From Ruegeria sp. HKCCD4315 (GTDB lineage Bacteria > Pseudomonadota > Alphaproteobacteria > Rhodobacterales > Rhodobacteraceae): a stretch of DNA of 64,000 nucleotides. The notes beneath the pieces are model-generated. The model saw only the letters and a list, made by a program, of their open reading frames with translations. It ran no database searches and was not told the origin of the DNA. Below, piece after piece: positions 43,919 to 54,172 of this stretch. The stretch lies in contig NZ_WVRN01000001.1 of NCBI RefSeq assembly GCF_013112245.1, positions 748,501 to 812,500 of the forward strand, read 5' to 3'. Position 1 is the first letter of the stretch, and every line of letters starts with the position of its first letter. The position numbers and the translations under genes were made by a program.

Positions 43919-46702
43919 ATGCTTGACGCAAGCCCAACCAAGACCGTCACCTTCAACCTGAACGGCGATGACGTCACTGTGCCCGAGGGCACCACGATCT
44001 GGGAAGCGGCCAATGGCCGTGGACTGGTGATCCCCCACCTGTGCCACAAACCGGCACCCGGCTACAAACCAGACGGCAACTGCCGCGCGTGCATGGTCGA
44101 AGTCGAAGGCGAGCGCACTCTGGTCGCCTCATGCATTCGTCCGGCGGCCGAAGGGATGGTCGTTAAGACCGACACCGACCGCGCCGAGAAATCTCGTGCC
44201 ATGGTCCTGGAACTGCTGGTGGCCGACCAGCCCGAGCAACCGCATGATGCCTCAAGCCATTTCTGGGACATGGCCAAGCTGAACGATGTCAGCGACAGCC
44301 GATTTCCTGCAAAAGAGGCCGAGAAAATCCCTCTGCTGGATGACAGCCACGTTGCGATGCGTGTCAATCTGGACGCCTGCATCAACTGCAACCTTTGCGT
44401 CCGTGCCTGCCGTGACGTGCAGGTGAATGACGTGATCGGCATGGCTGGTCGCGGCCACACCGCGCAGGTGGTGTTCGACCAGAACGACCCAATGGGCGCA
44501 TCAACTTGCGTGGCCTGTGGTGAATGTGTTCAGGCTTGCCCGACCGGTGCGCTGATGCCCGCCACCGTGCTGGATGATCAGCAACTGGGCGACAGCAAGG
44601 ACTACGATTCCGAGACCGAAAGCGTCTGCCCGTTCTGCGGTGTGGGCTGTAAAGTCTCGCTGAAGGTCAAAGACGGCAAGGTCAAATATGTCGAGGGCAT
44701 CAACGGCCCCGCTAACGAAGGCCGTCTGTGTGTCAAAGGCCGCTTTGGCTTTGACTACATCCACCACCCGCACCGCCTGACCAAGCCGTTGATCCGGCGC
44801 GAAGATGCCCCTGAAAAGGGTCTGAACGTCGATCCTTCGGACCTGTCGACTCATTTCCGCGAAGCAACGTGGGAAGAGGCGATGGATCTGGCCGCCACCA
44901 AGCTAAAAGCCTTGCGCGACGAAGACCCGCGCAGCGTTGCGGGTTTTGGCTCGGCCAAGTGTACCAACGAAGAAGCCTATCTGTTCCAGAAGTTCATCCG
45001 TCAGGGATTCAAGCACAACAACGTCGACCACTGCACCCGTTTGTGCCACGCGTCGTCCGTTGCAGCGTTGATCGAGAACGTGGGATCGGGCGCTGTGACC
45101 GCGACCTTCAACGAGATCGAAAACGCGGATGTGGCAATCATCATCGGGGCCAACCCGATTGAAAACCACCCCGTTGCTGCGACCTACTTCAAGCAATTCA
45201 CCAAACGCGGCGGCAAACTGATTGTGATGGATCCGCGCGGCGTCGGGATGCGCAAATTCGCGGATGAGATGCTGCAATTCCGCCCGGGTGCTGATGTCTC
45301 GATGCTCAACGCGATCATGAACGTGATTGTCGAAGAGGAACTCTACGACAGCCAGTACATCCACCGCTGGACCGAGAACTGGGAGGCCGAGAAAGAACAT
45401 CTGCGCCAGTTCACGCCCGAGGCGATGGCACCGATCTGTGGCATCGAACCAGATCAGTTGCGCCGCGTGGCCCGCACATTTGCGCAGGCCAAGGCCGGTC
45501 TGATCTTCTGGGGCATGGGCGTCAGCCAGCATATCCACGGCACCGACAACTCGCGCTGCCTGATCAGCCTGGCGCTGATGACAGGAAACGTCGGTAAACC
45601 CGGCGCGGGTCTGCACCCTCTGCGTGGCCAGAACAACGTTCAAGGTGCCTCGGATGCGGGTCTGATCCCGATGTTCCTGCCGGACTACAAGACCGTCACG
45701 GATGAAAACATCCGGGCTCAGTTCACCGATGTCTGGGGTTCGGACGATTTCTCGAACGAGAAGGGCCTGACCGTTACCGAGATCATTGATCAGATCTATG
45801 CGCGCAACATCAAGGGTATGTACATTCTGGGCGAAAACCCGGCCATGTCCGACCCGGATGTAAACCACGCCCGTGATGCTTTGGCCAAGCTGGATCTGAT
45901 GATCGTGCAGGACATTTTCCTGACTGAAACGGCGAACTATGCCGACATCATCCTGCCTGCCTCGGCGCTCTATGAAAAGAACGGCACGGTGTCGAACACC
46001 AACCGCCAGGTACAGCGTGTACGCCCGGCCGTGGCACCTCCGGGTGAGGCGCGCGAGGATTGGGCAATTACGGTTGAGTTGGCGCAGCGCATCGGTCTGA
46101 ACTGGGAGTACACCGATGTATCTCAGGTCTTTGCCGAGATGAAGCTGACCATGGAGTCGCTGGACAACATCACGTGGGAACGTCTGGAAACCGAGACGAT
46201 CACTTACCCGTCGCTCAGCGAGACCGACCCGGGCCAGTCCATCGTGTTCGGCGACGGCTTCCCGCGGGCCGACGGCAAGGCCAAGTTTACTCCGGCCAGC
46301 ATCATCCCACCGGATGAGGCCCCGGATGAAGAGTACCCGATGATCGCCACAACAGGTCGCCAGTTGGAGCATTGGCACACAGGTTCAATGACCCGCCGCG
46401 CCACTGTTCTGGATGCCGTAGAGCCGGAAGCGAACTGCTCGATGAACCCGCGCACGCTCAAGCTGATGGGGATCGAACCGGGCGAGATGATCCGCTTGAC
46501 CACCCGTCGCGGTTCCATCGAGATCATGGTGCGTGCCGACCGGGCGATCGCCGAAGACATGGTGTTCATCCCGTTTGCCTATGTCGAGGCGGCTGCGAAC
46601 ATGCTGACCAATTCGGCCATCGACCCCTATGGCAAGATCCCCGAGTTCAAGTTCTCGGCGATAAAGGTCGAAAAGATCGAAGACGCCATCGCAGCGGAAT
46701 AA
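43919..46702 (+). CDS. formate dehydrogenase alpha subunit (Mo/W-bis-PGD)
   Basis: 927 residues. NuoG-like N-terminus with [2Fe-2S] Cys at 42, 55, 58, 72; two [4Fe-4S] motifs (CINCNLCVRAC near 153 and CVACGECVQAC near 196); the MopB cluster CPFCGVGC near 236. The catalytic site is C375-H376 within DHCTRLCHASS, so it is the Cys type and no UGA/selenocysteine is needed. It oxidises formate to CO2. FdhD-type sulfur-transfer genes are not in this window. A clear terminator follows, so the unit ends here. Confidence 0.94.
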   Translation: MLDASPTKTVTFNLNGDDVTVPEGTTIWEAANGRGLVIPHLCHKPAPGYKPDGNCRACMVEVEGERTLVASCIRPAAEGMVVKTDTDRAEKSRAMVLELLVADQPEQPHDASSHFWDMAKLNDVSDSRFPAKEAEKIPLLDDSHVAMRVNLDACINCNLCVRACRDVQVNDVIGMAGRGHTAQVVFDQNDPMGASTCVACGECVQACPTGALMPATVLDDQQLGDSKDYDSETESVCPFCGVGCKVSLKVKDGKVKYVEGINGPANEGRLCVKGRFGFDYIHHPHRLTKPLIRREDAPEKGLNVDPSDLSTHFREATWEEAMDLAATKLKALRDEDPRSVAGFGSAKCTNEEAYLFQKFIRQGFKHNNVDHCTRLCHASSVAALIENVGSGAVTATFNEIENADVAIIIGANPIENHPVAATYFKQFTKRGGKLIVMDPRGVGMRKFADEMLQFRPGADVSMLNAIMNVIVEEELYDSQYIHRWTENWEAEKEHLRQFTPEAMAPICGIEPDQLRRVARTFAQAKAGLIFWGMGVSQHIHGTDNSRCLISLALMTGNVGKPGAGLHPLRGQNNVQGASDAGLIPMFLPDYKTVTDENIRAQFTDVWGSDDFSNEKGLTVTEIIDQIYARNIKGMYILGENPAMSDPDVNHARDALAKLDLMIVQDIFLTETANYADIILPASALYEKNGTVSNTNRQVQRVRPAVAPPGEAREDWAITVELAQRIGLNWEYTDVSQVFAEMKLTMESLDNITWERLETETITYPSLSETDPGQSIVFGDGFPRADGKAKFTPASIIPPDEAPDEEYPMIATTGRQLEHWHTGSMTRRATVLDAVEPEANCSMNPRTLKLMGIEPGEMIRLTTRRGSIEIMVRADRAIAEDMVFIPFAYVEAAANMLTNSAIDPYGKIPEFKFSAIKVEKIEDAIAAE

Positions 46703-46729
46703 CCTCTGCGCCAGTCACTCTTTCGAATT

Positions 46730-46754
46730 GGCGGTCTTAATGGACCGCCTTTTT
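46730..46754 (+). terminator. rho-independent terminator after formate dehydrogenase
   Basis: GGCGGTC (46730-46736), six-base loop, GACCGCC (46743-46749), then TTTTT. It separates fdh from the cyclase gene. Confidence 0.9.
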
Positions 46755-46817
46755 CGCGTCTTGACAGCAGCTTACGCGCGGCCAACCCTGTGCCAACGAT
46801 CACAAACGGAGAATGCT

Positions 46818-47603
46818 ATGGCGCGGCGTTTTGTGGACCTGTCCGTCCCGCTGGAAACCGGCATTGTATCGGACCCGCCGATCATGCTGCCCGAGATCGA
46901 ATACCTGACCCATGACCAAACTGCCGAGCAGGTCATGTCCTTTTTTCCCGGTCTTGCCAAAGAAGACCTGCCGGGTGGCGAGGGCTGGGCGCTGGAACGT
47001 TTGCAAATCGCGACCCACAACGGCACCCACCTGGACGCGCCCTACCACCACCATTCCACAATGAACAAAGGCGAGCGGGCTATCACCATTGATGAGGTTC
47101 CTTTGGAATGGTGCATGAACCCCGGTGTTAAACTGGATTTCCGTCATTTCGAGGATGGCTATGTGGTCACCGCAGCAGACGTAGAAGCCGAGCTGAAGCG
47201 GATCGGTCATACGCTGAACCCGTTGGATATCGTGGTGGTCAACACCTCGGCAGGGACGCAGTACGGTCAACCCGACTATCTGATGAAGGGGTGCGGTATG
47301 GGCCGTGAGGCGACTTTGTACCTGACAGAACGCGGGGTGCGGGTGACCGGAACAGATGCCTGGAGTTGGGATGCGCCCTTTCCGCTGACCGCGCAGGAAT
47401 ATGCGGAGACCAAAGACCCCTCGATCATCTGGGAAGGGCACCGTGCCTCGATGGAGATCGGGTATTGCCACATGGAAAAGCTGACCAATCTGGAAACGCT
47501 TCCACCGACAGGGTTTGAGATTTCCTGTTTTCCCTTCAAGATCAAAGGTGCGTCGGCCGGGTTCATCCGCGCCGTTGCGATCTTTGAAGATCCGGACGAG
47601 TGA
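46818..47603 (+). CDS. cyclase family protein (kynurenine formamidase-like metal hydrolase)
   Basis: 261 residues. Signature HNGTHLDAPYHH (HxGTHxDAPxH) marks the metal-dependent cyclase/formamidase superfamily (PF04199). It is longer than typical KynB (about 210). Members hydrolyse N-formylkynurenine, isatin or cyclic imides. The substrate is unknown. The ATG at 46818 follows CGGAGA. It ends in GTGA, next to the thioesterase gene. Confidence 0.82.
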   Translation: MARRFVDLSVPLETGIVSDPPIMLPEIEYLTHDQTAEQVMSFFPGLAKEDLPGGEGWALERLQIATHNGTHLDAPYHHHSTMNKGERAITIDEVPLEWCMNPGVKLDFRHFEDGYVVTAADVEAELKRIGHTLNPLDIVVVNTSAGTQYGQPDYLMKGCGMGREATLYLTERGVRVTGTDAWSWDAPFPLTAQEYAETKDPSIIWEGHRASMEIGYCHMEKLTNLETLPPTGFEISCFPFKIKGASAGFIRAVAIFEDPDE

Positions 47604-47614
47604 GGACTATTGCC

Positions 47615-48136
47615 ATGCTACAGGAAACACAGCCCTTAGGTGGCCATGATGGTCCGTACGATGCGCCTGTTGAAATTCACGAGTTTGCGCTGCATCCAGA
47701 CTGGATCGACTACAACGGGCATATGAACGTGGGCTATTACGGCGTCGCGTTCGATATGGCTTTTGAACGGTTGCTTGTCGATCATCTTGGCCTTGGCGAG
47801 CCTCAGGTCCAGGCGTTGGGGCAGGGGCCGTACGTCCTGCAATCCCACATGCAGTTTCTGCGCGAAGTGACCGACGACATGACGATCTATTTCCAGTTTC
47901 GATTGTTGGATGCAGATCACAAACGGGGGCACTATTTCGGTCAAATGATCTCGGCCCCCGACCAGACTGTATGCGCCACGCAAGAAGTGCTGTTCATGAA
48001 TGTCAGCCACAGAACAGGTCGGTCCGAACCCTATCCGGATTGGGCGGTCACTCGGTTGGCACGGATGGTGTCGGATCACGCGTCTTTGCCACCCACGCCC
48101 CAGATTGGGCAGCCGATTGGTATTCGCCGCAAATGA
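47615..48136 (+). CDS. acyl-CoA thioesterase (hotdog fold)
   Basis: 173 residues. The hotdog helix and Asp/Asn site are seen in HPDWIDYNGHMNVGYYGVAF, and MQFLREV and VLFMNVS are beta strands of the fold. 4HBT-type thioesterase; this kind is also found with carnitine catabolism. GAGGA lies upstream of the ATG at 47615; an in-frame GTG at 47600 overlaps the cyclase stop. The stop is only four bases from convergent tamB. Confidence 0.8.
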   Translation: MLQETQPLGGHDGPYDAPVEIHEFALHPDWIDYNGHMNVGYYGVAFDMAFERLLVDHLGLGEPQVQALGQGPYVLQSHMQFLREVTDDMTIYFQFRLLDADHKRGHYFGQMISAPDQTVCATQEVLFMNVSHRTGRSEPYPDWAVTRLARMVSDHASLPPTPQIGQPIGIRRK

Positions 48137-48140
48137 CGCT

Positions 48141-51100
48141 TTAATAGTCGCGTTCGAAAAACACCCCGATGCCAGTTTCGCCGCGGCCATCAACCGTGCC
48201 CTTGACCGTGAAATTGTCTGTCACATCCAGGTTCAGGTTCACCTCGGTATCGCCTTCCGTATTGACCGTGAAGTCGGTGTACAGGTTTTCACCCAGATAG
48301 GCGCCAGCCCCCAACCGGCCCGCGCCACTTTCCGAAGCGCCGACGTCGATTGTATCCACGCCGGTGGATTCCCGCAGCCCCTTGGTGACATCACCACCCG
48401 CGCCGCTGAGTTGGGCCAGCGAGGCGGCCATCTGCGCAATCAGGAATGGTGAAATCTCCGAGAACCGATTCCCGAACAGCAGCATCGCAAGCGCTTCTTC
48501 GGCCGGGCGTTCGGGGTCAGAGAACACGTTGACCTCGGGCGAATCCAAAGGCCCCGCAATTTCGATTGTGGCAGTTCCGTCCGACGTACTGGCCGAAGAC
48601 TCAAACTCGATATAAGGCGTCAGGTCGCCTTGGAGGGTAACGATGCCTTTCGTCAGGGCCAACCGGCGGCCCAGAATGTCGAAATTGCCTCGGATTAGTT
48701 CGATCTGGCCGGACGGAACAACGGCAGTGGTGGTGCCGCCGATGAAGATCCGGCCACCCAACTCTGCGTTTACGCCCCGTCCTCGGACGAACACGGCCTT
48801 GGGGGCCAGCAGGCTGATGTCCAGCGCAATTCTGGAATTGCTTTGGCTGGCCTCTTCTGTAACAACCAGCCCCGCGCGTTCTCGGGTGACAAAGGCCGGG
48901 CGGCTTTCATTGACATGTTCAATCTCGGGGATCGGTGCCGCCCCGACCGCGCCGGAAGCGGCCGCGAGATTGATATTGGTTTCATCGAATGTGATTTGCC
49001 CGGCAATCGAACTGTCTCCGGCCAGCGCCCCGGTCATTGCGATCTGGCCATTCAAGGTAGTCTCATAGAGCAGCTGATCCGTCAGCACGAGGCTGTTCAA
49101 CGCTGTCGTAATCTGTGCGTTGAAAGGCGGTGTAAGGTCAACAGGTCCGGTAACGGTAAAGCCGCCGCCGGCGCGCACTCCACCACTGAGGTTGATGGTT
49201 GCACGACTTTGCGCCAGATCGATCTGGCCGCTGATACCGGTGATCGTTTGGCCTGCACCGGGAATGGCAAGAGATGTGCCAGAGGTCGTGACAGATCCGC
49301 TGAGCGACGCCAGTGCAGGTGCCCCTTTCAGGGCCAGATTGAAACGTGCCGACCCGTCGATCTTGTTGGGTGTAATAAAGATATTTGCTATCCCAAGGTT
49401 GACGCCGCCTTGCGCCTTAAGATCGGCTTCAGTGCTGGTTTCATCGAAGGTTCCTGCAACAGTGCTGGTGATGTCGGCAGGCCCTTCTGCTTTGGCGTCG
49501 ATGGTCCAAAGCCCATTGTCCCGCTTTGCATTGCCCGTCGCTGCGATGGTGCCCGGGAAATCAGGGACGAACCGCTCAATGCGGTTGAATTTTGCGTCGA
49601 AGTCCAAGTCGGCTGAGCCGTTCGTATCCACTGAGCCCGCGACTTTGGCATAAGAGCTGTCCGGTCCTTGCAGATTGGCTGTGCCTTCAAAGCCTGTGCT
49701 TGTGGGCGCGACGTTTCCATCCAGTTTCAATGGCCCTGTCAGAGTGTCAGACAGTCGGCCCAAGTCGTCCAGCGCAGCAGTAAAGCTCAACCCCCCGGCA
49801 TCCCGATCGAGTTTCCCAGACGCCTCAGCCGACAGGGCGGTTCCCTTCAACCGGAAACCGCGGATATCAAGCCCTTCATCGCCATTTTGCGCGTCCACGG
49901 TCAGGGTGGTGCGCCCTTGGATCAGTTTGTCGACAGCGTCGATTCCAGTCTGGATGTCGTTCGCATCCAGTTTGCCTTTCACATCAAAGCTTTTGCTTCC
50001 TAACGCACCTTTGCCCGAAACATCGGTTTTGATTGACCCGGCAAGGTCGCGTTTGGCAAGGCCCGAGAACAGAGACAGATCGGGGATGTTCAGGCTGGCT
50101 TCGCCATCCACAGCCAGCGCACTTGTCGGATCGTCGATTGTGGCTGCCGCTTGTGCCGTAACGGCGGTTCCGTTCACCTTGGCGTCGCGGATCACGATTT
50201 GATCCTGGCTGAGCGCACCGTCAAAGGTGATCTCGGTCCGACCCGAAACCAGGGGGTCGATTTCAGACATGCCGGTTTTGATGTCCCGGCTCGTCACGCT
50301 GGCGGTCCCATCGAATTCCAGCGTCTGAACCGCGCCCTTACCGTTGAGCTGTGCTTGTAAGGCACCGCCAAGCTCGCGATTTGCAAGGCCCGAGAAGATA
50401 GAGAGGTCCTGAGCATTGACCGTGGCCTGCCCGTCGATGGTCAGATTGCCACCGGGCGTGGTAACTGTGCCGTCAGCCTGTGCACGCAGGGTGTCCCCGA
50501 TCAGTGTGAAATCCCGGATCGTTACGCCATCTGCACCCCGCTTGACGTCTACAGTGATTGTGGTGTTGCCGCGAATGACCGGGTCGATGTCGTCGCGTCC
50601 GGTGGACAGGTCATTTCCTTCGACCTCTAGCTTGCCGTCAAAGCTGCCTTCCAGCGGAGAGCCTTGCCCCACAAGCCGTGCAGACACCTGGCCCCCAAGA
50701 TCCATCTTTGCCAGATCCGAAAACCGCGACAAGTCCGTCGCCTGCAACGTGGCCGTGCCATCTACGGCCAGACCTGTGGACAGGCCGCTGATCACCGCGT
50801 CCAGCCCCAGTTCGTAATCAGAACCAACCAGCTCCACGCCGGACAGATTGACCGTTTGATCACTGCCATAGGCGAACACACCATCCAGCGTGACGCGCTC
50901 GCCCACGGCTGCGTTCAGCGCATCGTCAGCCAGGTCGATCCCGTCCAGAGCAGCCTGAAGATCGCCATCCAGTTGCAGGGCCGTCCCTTGTTCCAGCGTT
51001 CCCTGCCCCGAGATTTGCGCACGTTGCAAATCGATCTGTGGCGTCTTTATTCCGTTGGCGGTGAGGCTCAGGTCCCACAGATTGCCGTTTTTCTCGTCAA

Positions 51101-52229
51101 ACAAAGCCGAAATCTGTGCCGCTTCGATGGACGTGTCGCCGCCCGAAACCGGCAATACCACGTTTTGCCCGTCCGGCGGTGTGATCCGCCCTTGCAAGGC
51201 GGCCAGTTGCAGTTGCCCACCGGCGGCCAGTTGCAGCTCACCCTTGAGGTTCAGCGCTTGAGAGGTCAGCTCAAGATCACTGATGGTCAGCGCGCCATCT
51301 GCTTCGGTTCGCCCGTCCACAAACAACTGTGTCTTGGTGCCAAAGAACGTATCCATGTTTTCGGCTACAAAGGGCGTCAGATCCCCACCGAGATCGGCTG
51401 TAAAGGCGATGCCCTCGTCGGCGCTTGCCGCTGCGGTCGGGGCCGAACGCAGGCGCACCTGCCCGGTCACGCGTGGTTGGCCATCACTGCTGAGGCCAAT
51501 ATCCGCCGTGAAATCGCTCACCGGCCCGGACCCTTTTGCGGTCAGCCCAATGGGTGGGCTATCCGGGATTTTAAGAGCCGTTGATATCAGGCCGCCCGCC
51601 GCCTCGGTCACCTGAAGATCAAGATCGATTTGACTGTCAGAGTTCTGAAACCCAGCGCTCAGCTTGATTTCATCCCCGGCGCGGTCCAGGCGTGTGATGT
51701 CGAGATTTGTATCCAGCGTGCCATCCGCCAGTGACAGGTTTCCGTTCACTGCCAACTCTGCCGCAACGCCGATCAGTGGCTCGCCCAAAGACAGTTCGCT
51801 GATGCTGATTTCACCGATTTCGATGGAAACAGGAAGTTCGGGCAGTTGAAAGGCTTGCGTTTCAGCTGCGGGGGGCGGCGTATCTTTGGTGGTGGTGCCC
51901 GGGGTGCGGGCGATGTCAATTTCCTGTGCGGTCAGGGCGTTGACAGAAAACCGGCCACGGATCAGCGCCAGGCGGTTCCAGTCCAGCACTGCATCCTTAA
52001 TGGTCAGCCAGATCCCTTCATCGTCGGCAACCGTAATCTCGGCGATGGTGGCCCGTGAGCTCAGCGCGCCTTGAAGGCCCGTAACGGTCACGTTCTGATC
52101 GTCACCTGACAGCGTATCCTGCAGGAACCGCTCGATCATGCTGCCGCCTTCGTCCTCCTGCGCTTGCCCAGCCGTTGGAGCAAGCAGCAGAGTGCCGATC
52201 AGCAGAGGGTATGAAAGAAACCGTCTCAA
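48141..52229 (-). CDS. tamB: translocation and assembly module subunit TamB
   Basis: 1362 residues. N-terminal signal or anchor (MRRFLSYPLLIGTLLLAPTAGQA), a very long repetitive beta-rich body with similar units about 100 residues long (LSIFSGLANRELGGALQAQL, LSLFSGLAKRDLAGSIKTDV and others), and a C-terminal DUF490 domain ending GIGVFFERDY. This is the TamB/AsmA-like architecture for lipid or protein transport between membranes. The start overlaps the tamA stop by four bases. The repeated LSLFSGLAxRDLxG phrases are the clearest internal repeat in the window. Confidence 0.93.
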   Translation of the reverse strand: MRRFLSYPLLIGTLLLAPTAGQAQEDEGGSMIERFLQDTLSGDDQNVTVTGLQGALSSRATIAEITVADDEGIWLTIKDAVLDWNRLALIRGRFSVNALTAQEIDIARTPGTTTKDTPPPAAETQAFQLPELPVSIEIGEISISELSLGEPLIGVAAELAVNGNLSLADGTLDTNLDITRLDRAGDEIKLSAGFQNSDSQIDLDLQVTEAAGGLISTALKIPDSPPIGLTAKGSGPVSDFTADIGLSSDGQPRVTGQVRLRSAPTAAASADEGIAFTADLGGDLTPFVAENMDTFFGTKTQLFVDGRTEADGALTISDLELTSQALNLKGELQLAAGGQLQLAALQGRITPPDGQNVVLPVSGGDTSIEAAQISALFDEKNGNLWDLSLTANGIKTPQIDLQRAQISGQGTLEQGTALQLDGDLQAALDGIDLADDALNAAVGERVTLDGVFAYGSDQTVNLSGVELVGSDYELGLDAVISGLSTGLAVDGTATLQATDLSRFSDLAKMDLGGQVSARLVGQGSPLEGSFDGKLEVEGNDLSTGRDDIDPVIRGNTTITVDVKRGADGVTIRDFTLIGDTLRAQADGTVTTPGGNLTIDGQATVNAQDLSIFSGLANRELGGALQAQLNGKGAVQTLEFDGTASVTSRDIKTGMSEIDPLVSGRTEITFDGALSQDQIVIRDAKVNGTAVTAQAAATIDDPTSALAVDGEASLNIPDLSLFSGLAKRDLAGSIKTDVSGKGALGSKSFDVKGKLDANDIQTGIDAVDKLIQGRTTLTVDAQNGDEGLDIRGFRLKGTALSAEASGKLDRDAGGLSFTAALDDLGRLSDTLTGPLKLDGNVAPTSTGFEGTANLQGPDSSYAKVAGSVDTNGSADLDFDAKFNRIERFVPDFPGTIAATGNAKRDNGLWTIDAKAEGPADITSTVAGTFDETSTEADLKAQGGVNLGIANIFITPNKIDGSARFNLALKGAPALASLSGSVTTSGTSLAIPGAGQTITGISGQIDLAQSRATINLSGGVRAGGGFTVTGPVDLTPPFNAQITTALNSLVLTDQLLYETTLNGQIAMTGALAGDSSIAGQITFDETNINLAAASGAVGAAPIPEIEHVNESRPAFVTRERAGLVVTEEASQSNSRIALDISLLAPKAVFVRGRGVNAELGGRIFIGGTTTAVVPSGQIELIRGNFDILGRRLALTKGIVTLQGDLTPYIEFESSASTSDGTATIEIAGPLDSPEVNVFSDPERPAEEALAMLLFGNRFSEISPFLIAQMAASLAQLSGAGGDVTKGLRESTGVDTIDVGASESGAGRLGAGAYLGENLYTDFTVNTEGDTEVNLNLDVTDNFTVKGTVDGRGETGIGVFFERDY

Positions 52230-54031
52230 AACGCCTGTCCGATCCCGATGTAAAACTGCAGGCCGTCGCCGGTGGGACCACTCACCGGATAGGCGAGATC
52301 AAATCGTAAAGGTCCAAATCCGCCCAGATCGTATCTTACACCAATCCCAGCTCCAGCGTGATCTTCCGCACCACTGCCAATGAACGAAGACGTATCGACA
52401 ACACCGTAGTCATAAAACCCGACCAGTGACAGGCTATCGGTGACCTTGCCGCGAATTTCACCTGACAAGCCGATAAACGACTTGCCGCCTGCGATGCCGG
52501 TTCCAACCGGAATGCCAAGGCTTTCATAGGGTTGCCCGCGAACGGTTCCCGCACCGCCCGAGAAGAAAAGGAAGTCAGGCGTGACGCCATCGGCAGGGGG
52601 ACCAATTACGGAACCCAGCTGCGCGCGCCCGGCCAAAACGATCCGACCCCCTGTCCCCAAGCTGGTATAAGCCCGACCATCAAAAAACAGGCGGATGCCC
52701 GTGTCGGTACCGGAAATACCAACAAAGGGCATGACTTGTGAATCAAGATAAAAGCCCCGTGTGGCGCTGACTTTACTGTCGCGTTCGTCCCATTCCGAGC
52801 GGAACGGCACGATGAAATACCTGAACTTGCGACCGCTTCCATACGCATCATCAGCATCCGACCACTGAAAACCGGCAGAGGCTTCGGCATAGAGGTTGTC
52901 CGAGAAGGTGCGACGCGCACCGTAGGCCAGCGACGCAACCGACACGTTGTAGTTTTCAGTGTTGCGCCGTTCCAGTAGCGCGCTCCAGAATGTGTTGTCG
53001 TCCGGGCCGAGGCGATCCGGTTGATCCAGGCGCAAGCCGATCCGGCCGTCGATGTTCTCGGCCCCGCCGATGTTGCGTATCGCGGCTTCAAAGCGTAAGC
53101 GCTCGGCACGTTTGAACATATTGCGATGGGCCCAGGTCGCTGTCACGTCAACACCATCGCGCGAGGCAAGCTCAACACCAAAGGTTATGCGACGTTTGGG
53201 CAGGTCTTCGAAAGTTGCATCAAAGTCTAACGTGCCATCTGGATTTGGTGTCTCACGCTCTTGCAGTGAAACGACGTTGAACGTGCCGGTGCGGCGCAGA
53301 CGTGTTCCGACCTTTTGAATCTTTTCAGGCGAATACACCTCTCCACTTGGAAACCCAGCGATCTTTTCGATGGATCTGTGGCGCACATCCGTGTCGCCCT
53401 GGATGAACATTTTACCGAATGTCAGCCTGCGCCCCGGTTCCAGCGTGACCTGAGCGTCCAACTGCGCCTGAGAATGCCGTGCGATGACTTTCTGCCCCGC
53501 GACCCCAGCCTTGGCATGGCCTGCATCCCGCCACCCTTGCACGCCAGCTGAAGTGGCCTGTTGAATAGCGCCGGTTGTTGCCAGTTTGCCGGTTGCGAAC
53601 TCTTCCGGCAGAACGGTGTCAGGCGCCAACGGCTGTACAGTGGCGGTGCCGAATTTAAAGCTGGGCCCGGTTTCAACGTTAATCACCGCCCGGTCGATCT
53701 TTGCCGGAACGGTCAGCGAACTCATTTCCGCGGCTTCCTGGCCGTCCAGTTTGATGCTGACTACCGGGCTGAAATACCCCTCGTCATACAGGATCTGCAC
53801 AATCGTGCGGTAATCCGACAATGCGGCGGACAGGATTTCAAGCGGGGTATCCAGGCCGCGCTCTTCGGCGGTGGTGACGGATGACGTCTCTTTCAGGCGC
53901 TCCACCAGTTCTTTGGACGCACCCGGTGCGGTCAGAGAGGTTTCCAATGCCAGTGACACGTTTGGAGCCAACGCCACAACAGCGACACTCAGCCAGCGCC
54001 TCAGACGGCCTTGCGGCTTGCTCCCTTGCAT
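52226..54031 (-). CDS. tamA: translocation and assembly module subunit TamA (Omp85 family)
   Basis: About 601 residues: signal peptide (LRRWLSVAVVALAPNVSLA), POTRA domains (residues about 40-260), and a 16-strand barrel with the Omp85 hallmark GGAGTVRGQPYESLG and a C-terminal strand FYIGIGQAF. It works with TamB to insert certain autotransporters and other outer-membrane proteins. Start: ATG at 54031 is likely; an in-frame TTG at 54058 is possible. Confidence 0.93.
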   Translation of the reverse strand: MQGSKPQGRLRRWLSVAVVALAPNVSLALETSLTAPGASKELVERLKETSSVTTAEERGLDTPLEILSAALSDYRTIVQILYDEGYFSPVVSIKLDGQEAAEMSSLTVPAKIDRAVINVETGPSFKFGTATVQPLAPDTVLPEEFATGKLATTGAIQQATSAGVQGWRDAGHAKAGVAGQKVIARHSQAQLDAQVTLEPGRRLTFGKMFIQGDTDVRHRSIEKIAGFPSGEVYSPEKIQKVGTRLRRTGTFNVVSLQERETPNPDGTLDFDATFEDLPKRRITFGVELASRDGVDVTATWAHRNMFKRAERLRFEAAIRNIGGAENIDGRIGLRLDQPDRLGPDDNTFWSALLERRNTENYNVSVASLAYGARRTFSDNLYAEASAGFQWSDADDAYGSGRKFRYFIVPFRSEWDERDSKVSATRGFYLDSQVMPFVGISGTDTGIRLFFDGRAYTSLGTGGRIVLAGRAQLGSVIGPPADGVTPDFLFFSGGAGTVRGQPYESLGIPVGTGIAGGKSFIGLSGEIRGKVTDSLSLVGFYDYGVVDTSSFIGSGAEDHAGAGIGVRYDLGGFGPLRFDLAYPVSGPTGDGLQFYIGIGQAF

Positions 54032-54172
54032 GAATTGCCCCAAATGTCCCAGTTCCAAATATCATACACCGCGTTTGCCACGGTCCTTTGCATTCAGGTT
54101 AGAGCATCTGAATGCGATCTGGGAAAGAGATTATGCGCCTGACGCGAAAATTTAGGGTAAATTGCGTTTGTG

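Noticed and set aside
44903..46378. 491-codon open frame on the minus strand
   Set aside because: Lies wholly within the formate dehydrogenase alpha gene on the other strand, with low-complexity, Arg/Val/His-rich translation and no motif.
43919..46702. Selenocysteine-containing formate dehydrogenase
   Set aside because: The catalytic position is an ordinary Cys codon (C375) and there is no in-frame UGA.
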